Below, piece after piece: positions 6,100 through 8,201 of a DNA stretch of 8,201 nucleotides. The DNA comes from Oscillospiraceae bacterium (GTDB taxonomy: Bacteria; Bacillota; Clostridia; Oscillospirales; Butyricicoccaceae). Positions within the stretch are counted from its first letter, which is position 1, and each line of letters starts with the position of its first letter. The notes under the pieces were generated by a model that was not told the origin of the DNA, did not search any database, and saw only the letters and a program-made list of their open reading frames with translations. The stretch lies in assembly GCA_902797555.1 (NCBI GenBank), contig CADBTM010000131.1, forward strand, positions 1 to 8,201, given 5' to 3'. The position numbers and the translations under genes were made by a program.

Positions 6100-7623
6100 T
6101 CAAATCAGCGCATTTCGATCCAGAGAACGGTATTGGATGGCCTCCGCAACGTGCTTTTCTTCGATGACGTCCTTCCCTTCCAGATCGGCGATGGTGCGCG
6201 CGACCTTGAGGATGCGATCATATGACCGGGCGGAAAGCCCAAGTGCGTCAAAAACGCTGCCCATCAATCCCTGTGCGTTGGCCGTCAGCGGACAGGCCTC
6301 CCGCATCATCCCGGGCAAAAGCTGGGCGTTGCAAAAGATCCCCGTTCCCTGATACCGCCGCATTTGCCGGTCTCTGGCCTCGTTCACCCGCTGACGGATG
6401 GCGGCCGAGCTTTCGGCAGGTGTGCGATCTTTGAGCTGTTCATAGGCGACGCTGGGCACGTTGATATGCAGGTCGATCCGGTCGAGCATGGGGCCGGAAA
6501 TCTTTTTTCGATACAGGCGGATGCTCTGCTCCGAGCAGGTGCACCGCCCGGAGGGATGGCCGAAATAGCCGCATTTGCAGGGGTTCATGGCGCACACCAG
6601 CATAAACCGGCTGGGATAGGTACAGCTCCCCGTGATGCGGGAAACGGTCACCTGCCCGTCCTCCAGCGGCTGACGCAGCACCTCGATGGTGTCCCGGCGA
6701 AACTCGGGAAGCTCATCGAGAAACAGCACGCCGTTGTGGGCGAGAGATATCTCACCTGGGCGCGGTCTGACGCTCCCTCCCCCTGCCATGCTGATGGGAG
6801 AAACGGTATGATGCGGACTGCGGAAGGGGCGGGCGCGCAGCATGGGAGCGCTCTTTTCCAGCATCCCCGCCACCGAATAGACCTTGCTGCTCTCCAGCGA
6901 CTCTTCCAGTGTCATATCGGGCAGGATGGACGGGAGGCGCTTTGCCAGCATGCTTTTGCCGCTGCCCGGAGGGCCGATCATCAAAACATGATGGGAGCCG
7001 GCGGCGGCGATCTCCAACGCCCGCTTCACCGATTCCTGACCCATCACGTCGGAAAAGTCCAGCCCCTCCGGACGGAAGGTTTCAAACTCATATGGCTTTT
7101 GGGGAACAATGGGCGCAAACCCCTCCAGATGGCGGGCAAGCTGCAGGACGTCCTCCACGGGATACACGGTCAGCCCTCTGCACACACTGGCTTCGGAGGC
7201 GTTTTCCTCCGGGACGTAGATCACCTTGCAGCCCGCCTCCTGCGCCGCGATGGCCATGGGAAGCACACCCACGGCGGGACGAAGCTTGCCCTCCAGACTG
7301 AGCTCTCCCAAAAAGCAGGCGTCCTCCGGTGGCTGGGTGAGCTGACCGGAAGCACACAGAAGACCGATGAGGATGGGAAGATCGTAAACCGGCCCTTCCT
7401 TTTTCAGATCGGCAGGAGCAAGATTGACGGTAATCCTCCTCTGCGGAAACTCAAAACCGCAGTTTTTGATGGCGGAACGCACCCGATCCCGGGATTCCTT
7501 GACCGACGCGTCCGGCAGACCCACCACATCAAATTGAGGCAATCCTCCGCTGAGGTCGCATTGACAGATTACAGATACGCCCTGAATGCCCGCGATGCCA
7601 CAGGATCGAATATTTGCTACCAC
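6100..7623 (-). CDS. comM: YifB/ComM family AAA+ ATPase (magnesium chelatase-like), 507 aa
   Basis: ComM/YifB proteins are hexameric AAA+ helicases; in Vibrio, ComM drives branch migration during natural transformation, while the role in Clostridia is less clear. Visible, numbered from the GTG: a Lon-protease-like N-terminal domain (about 1-165) with FDVVGLPDASVKESRDRVRSA (31-51) and NLAPADLKKEG; Walker A GPPGSGKS (217-224); Walker B VLFLDE (299-304); a Cys cluster NPCKCGYFGHPSGRCTC (347-363); GPMLDRIDL (377-385); and the C-terminal helical domain with GLSARSYDRILKVARTIADLE (462-482). Length matches the family. The start is GTG 7623 (GTG-GTA-GCA, the usual VAxIRS beginning), 7 bases after GGGAAGGCGG; the frame stays open further upstream, but those extra residues are not family-like and begin above the predicted transcription start. 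It is a single-gene unit, divergent from the pyruvate oxidoreductase gene. Confidence 0.96.
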   Translation of the reverse strand: MVANIRSCGIAGIQGVSVICQCDLSGGLPQFDVVGLPDASVKESRDRVRSAIKNCGFEFPQRRITVNLAPADLKKEGPVYDLPILIGLLCASGQLTQPPEDACFLGELSLEGKLRPAVGVLPMAIAAQEAGCKVIYVPEENASEASVCRGLTVYPVEDVLQLARHLEGFAPIVPQKPYEFETFRPEGLDFSDVMGQESVKRALEIAAAGSHHVLMIGPPGSGKSMLAKRLPSILPDMTLEESLESSKVYSVAGMLEKSAPMLRARPFRSPHHTVSPISMAGGGSVRPRPGEISLAHNGVLFLDELPEFRRDTIEVLRQPLEDGQVTVSRITGSCTYPSRFMLVCAMNPCKCGYFGHPSGRCTCSEQSIRLYRKKISGPMLDRIDLHINVPSVAYEQLKDRTPAESSAAIRQRVNEARDRQMRRYQGTGIFCNAQLLPGMMREACPLTANAQGLMGSVFDALGLSARSYDRILKVARTIADLEGKDVIEEKHVAEAIQYRSLDRNALI

Positions 7624-7630
7624 AGGTATC

Positions 7631-7640
7631 CCGCCTTCCC
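7631..7640 (-). promoter_or_regulatory. Ribosome binding site that fixes the GTG start of comM
   Basis: GGGAAGGCGG on the minus strand, 7 bases before GTG 7623. It contains AAGGCGG, the same one-base variant of AAGGAGG seen before the large surface protein. Confidence 0.75.
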
Positions 7641-7666
7641 ACTTTTTGTATCGGTTGTTTGTATTC

Positions 7667-7695
7667 AGTATATCAAATCTGAGAAAAAAGCACAA
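7667..7695 (-). promoter_or_regulatory. Promoter of yifB/comM with extended -10
   Basis: On the minus strand, -35 TTGTGC (7690-7695), a 17-base spacer and -10 TATACT (7667-7672) preceded by TGA, giving an extended -10 TGnTATACT. The start would be near 7660, with a leader of about 37 bases before the GTG. Confidence 0.65.
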
Positions 7696-7784
7696 GCATA
7701 CTGCGCACAAATGCCTGAGATTCTAAGATTTTTTATAAAAAACAAAAAATGAAGAAAATTCTTTTCAAAATATGCGAAAAAAGG

Positions 7785-7813
7785 TTTACATCTGCGGCAT
7801 TTCCTGCTAGAAT
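7785..7813 (+). promoter_or_regulatory. Promoter of the pyruvate:ferredoxin oxidoreductase gene
   Basis: -35 TTTACA (7785-7790), a 17-base spacer and -10 TAGAAT (7808-7813) with an extended TGC before it. An A-rich tract (about 7767-7782) upstream resembles an UP element. This is a strong-looking promoter, fitting a highly expressed central enzyme. The start would be near 7819-7820, leaving a leader of about 53 bases. Confidence 0.75.
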
Positions 7814-7818
7814 AAAGG

Positions 7819-7844
7819 ATGGTTTAATAGGGAATGTAAACCAT
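7819..7844 (+). repeat. Inverted repeat at the predicted transcript start of the PFOR gene
   Basis: ATGGTTTA (7819-7826) and TAAACCAT (7837-7844) are perfect 8-bp arms around a 10-base centre, beginning at the predicted transcription start. In addition GGTTTACA (7783-7790), overlapping the -35, is a perfect inverted match to TGTAAACC (7835-7842). This could be an operator with half-site GGTTTA, or a 5'-terminal mRNA hairpin that protects the transcript. It does not match the Rex consensus as I know it. Confidence 0.6.
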
Positions 7845-7854
7845 TGCAAATATA

Positions 7855-7862
7855 AAAGGAGG
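7855..7862 (+). promoter_or_regulatory. Ribosome binding site of the PFOR gene
   Basis: AAAGGAGG, a near-perfect Shine-Dalgarno sequence, 10 bases before ATG 7873. It supports this start over the in-frame ATG 21 bases downstream. Confidence 0.85.
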
Positions 7863-7872
7863 AAATCCATTT

Positions 7873-8201
7873 ATGGCAAGAAAAAAGAAATCCATGGATG
7901 GCAACAACGCCGCGGCGCACGTATCCTATGCGTTCACCGAGGTAGCGGCCATCTACCCCATCACTCCCTCCAGCCCGATGGCAGACTTCGTTGATCAGTG
8001 GTCCGCCAACGGTCTGAAAAACATCTTCGGCAACCGCGTGAAAGTGGTCGAGATGCAGTCTGAGGCTGGTGCAGCCGGCGCCGTTCACGGCAGCCTGGGC
8101 ACCGGTACTCTGACCACCACCTACACCGCGTCTCAGGGTCTGCTGCTGATGATCCCCAACATGTACAAGATCGCAGCCGAGCAGCTCCCCTCCGTCTTCC
8201 A
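7873..8201 (+). CDS. nifJ: Pyruvate:ferredoxin (flavodoxin) oxidoreductase, N-terminal part (runs off window)
   Basis: The first 109 codons of a protein usually near 1,170 residues. It oxidises pyruvate with CoA to acetyl-CoA and CO2, passing electrons to ferredoxin through thiamine diphosphate and iron-sulfur clusters in the cytoplasm. Visible: MDGNNAAAHVSYAFTEVAAI (8-27), then YPITPSSPMAD (28-38), whose Thr31 matches the pyruvate-contacting threonine of the Desulfovibrio enzyme; VEMQSEAGAAGAVHGSLGTG (59-78), with Glu64 at the position that contacts the thiamine aminopyrimidine ring; and TASQGLLLMIPNMYKIA (85-101). Numbering agrees exactly with the family, which supports the start. The residue after KIA is Ala where many homologues have Gly. 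It has its own strong promoter and ribosome binding site, divergent from yifB. Central to energy metabolism in anaerobes. Confidence 0.97.
   Translation, partial: MARKKKSMDGNNAAAHVSYAFTEVAAIYPITPSSPMADFVDQWSANGLKNIFGNRVKVVEMQSEAGAAGAVHGSLGTGTLTTTYTASQGLLLMIPNMYKIAAEQLPSVF

Noticed and set aside
5810..6103. Weak 97-codon minus-strand frame after yifB
   Set aside because: It begins at a TTG overlapping the yifB stop, has no ribosome binding site, runs through the terminator hairpin and is rich in Lys/Phe from A/T tracts.
6364..7752. A 462-codon open frame on the plus strand opposite yifB/comM
   Set aside because: It lies antisense to a gene with complete family motifs, has no ribosome binding site, and reads as low-complexity His/Gly/Arg-rich protein typical of a mirror frame in GC-rich coding DNA.
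7785..7844. Rex redox-repressor site before the PFOR gene
   Set aside because: The dyad arms are GGTTTA-type with a 10-base centre; the Rex operator known to me has TTGT-type arms with a short centre.
7749..7994. An 81-codon plus-strand frame overlapping the start of the PFOR gene
   Set aside because: It is out of frame with the PFOR coding sequence, starts upstream of that gene's predicted transcript start and has no family features.

Overview
The window looks like a chromosomal segment of a strictly anaerobic, Gram-positive (Firmicutes/Clostridia, Oscillospiraceae-like) bacterium. The evidence is a pyruvate:ferredoxin oxidoreductase gene, SLH-type wall anchoring, dockerin-like and InlB/Listeria-type repeat modules, AAGGAGG-like ribosome binding sites, sigma-A type promoters with A/T-rich spacers, and moderately GC-rich coding DNA. 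No mobile element, tRNA, rRNA or CRISPR array was seen.

Layout. 1-660 (+) is the 3' end of a UvrA-family ATPase gene, closed by a strong hairpin terminator (677-711) that can also serve the converging gene. 780-1082 (-) is a small two-helix membrane protein of unknown function with its own promoter. 1202-5663 (-) is a two-gene surface-protein operon. Its promoter-proximal gene encodes a 983-residue secreted multi-domain protein: signal peptide, unassigned N-terminal domain, Big2 domain, cohesin-like beta domain, five InlB/Listeria-type repeats, linker module and dockerin-like end. The second gene encodes a 492-residue secreted protein: signal peptide, cohesin-like beta domain, one InlB-type repeat, Gly/Pro linker and three SLH motifs. 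5664-6099 is a non-coding, A/T-rich interval holding the operon promoter, the yifB/comM terminator and a compact cluster of three DnaA-box sequences. 6100-7623 (-) is the yifB/comM ATPase gene. 7624-7872 is a divergent promoter region with dyad symmetry. 7873 to the window end (+) is the 5' part of a pyruvate:ferredoxin oxidoreductase gene.

How it fits together. The flanking genes are housekeeping (DNA repair-type ATPase, ComM helicase, pyruvate oxidation). The middle operon is the accessory part. One protein can bind the wall through SLH and carries a cohesin-like fold; its partner ends in a dockerin-like module. This suggests, without proving it, a small two-component cell-surface assembly. 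The second notable feature is a tandem DnaA-box array far from any visible dnaA gene, which could be an origin-like, titration or regulatory site.
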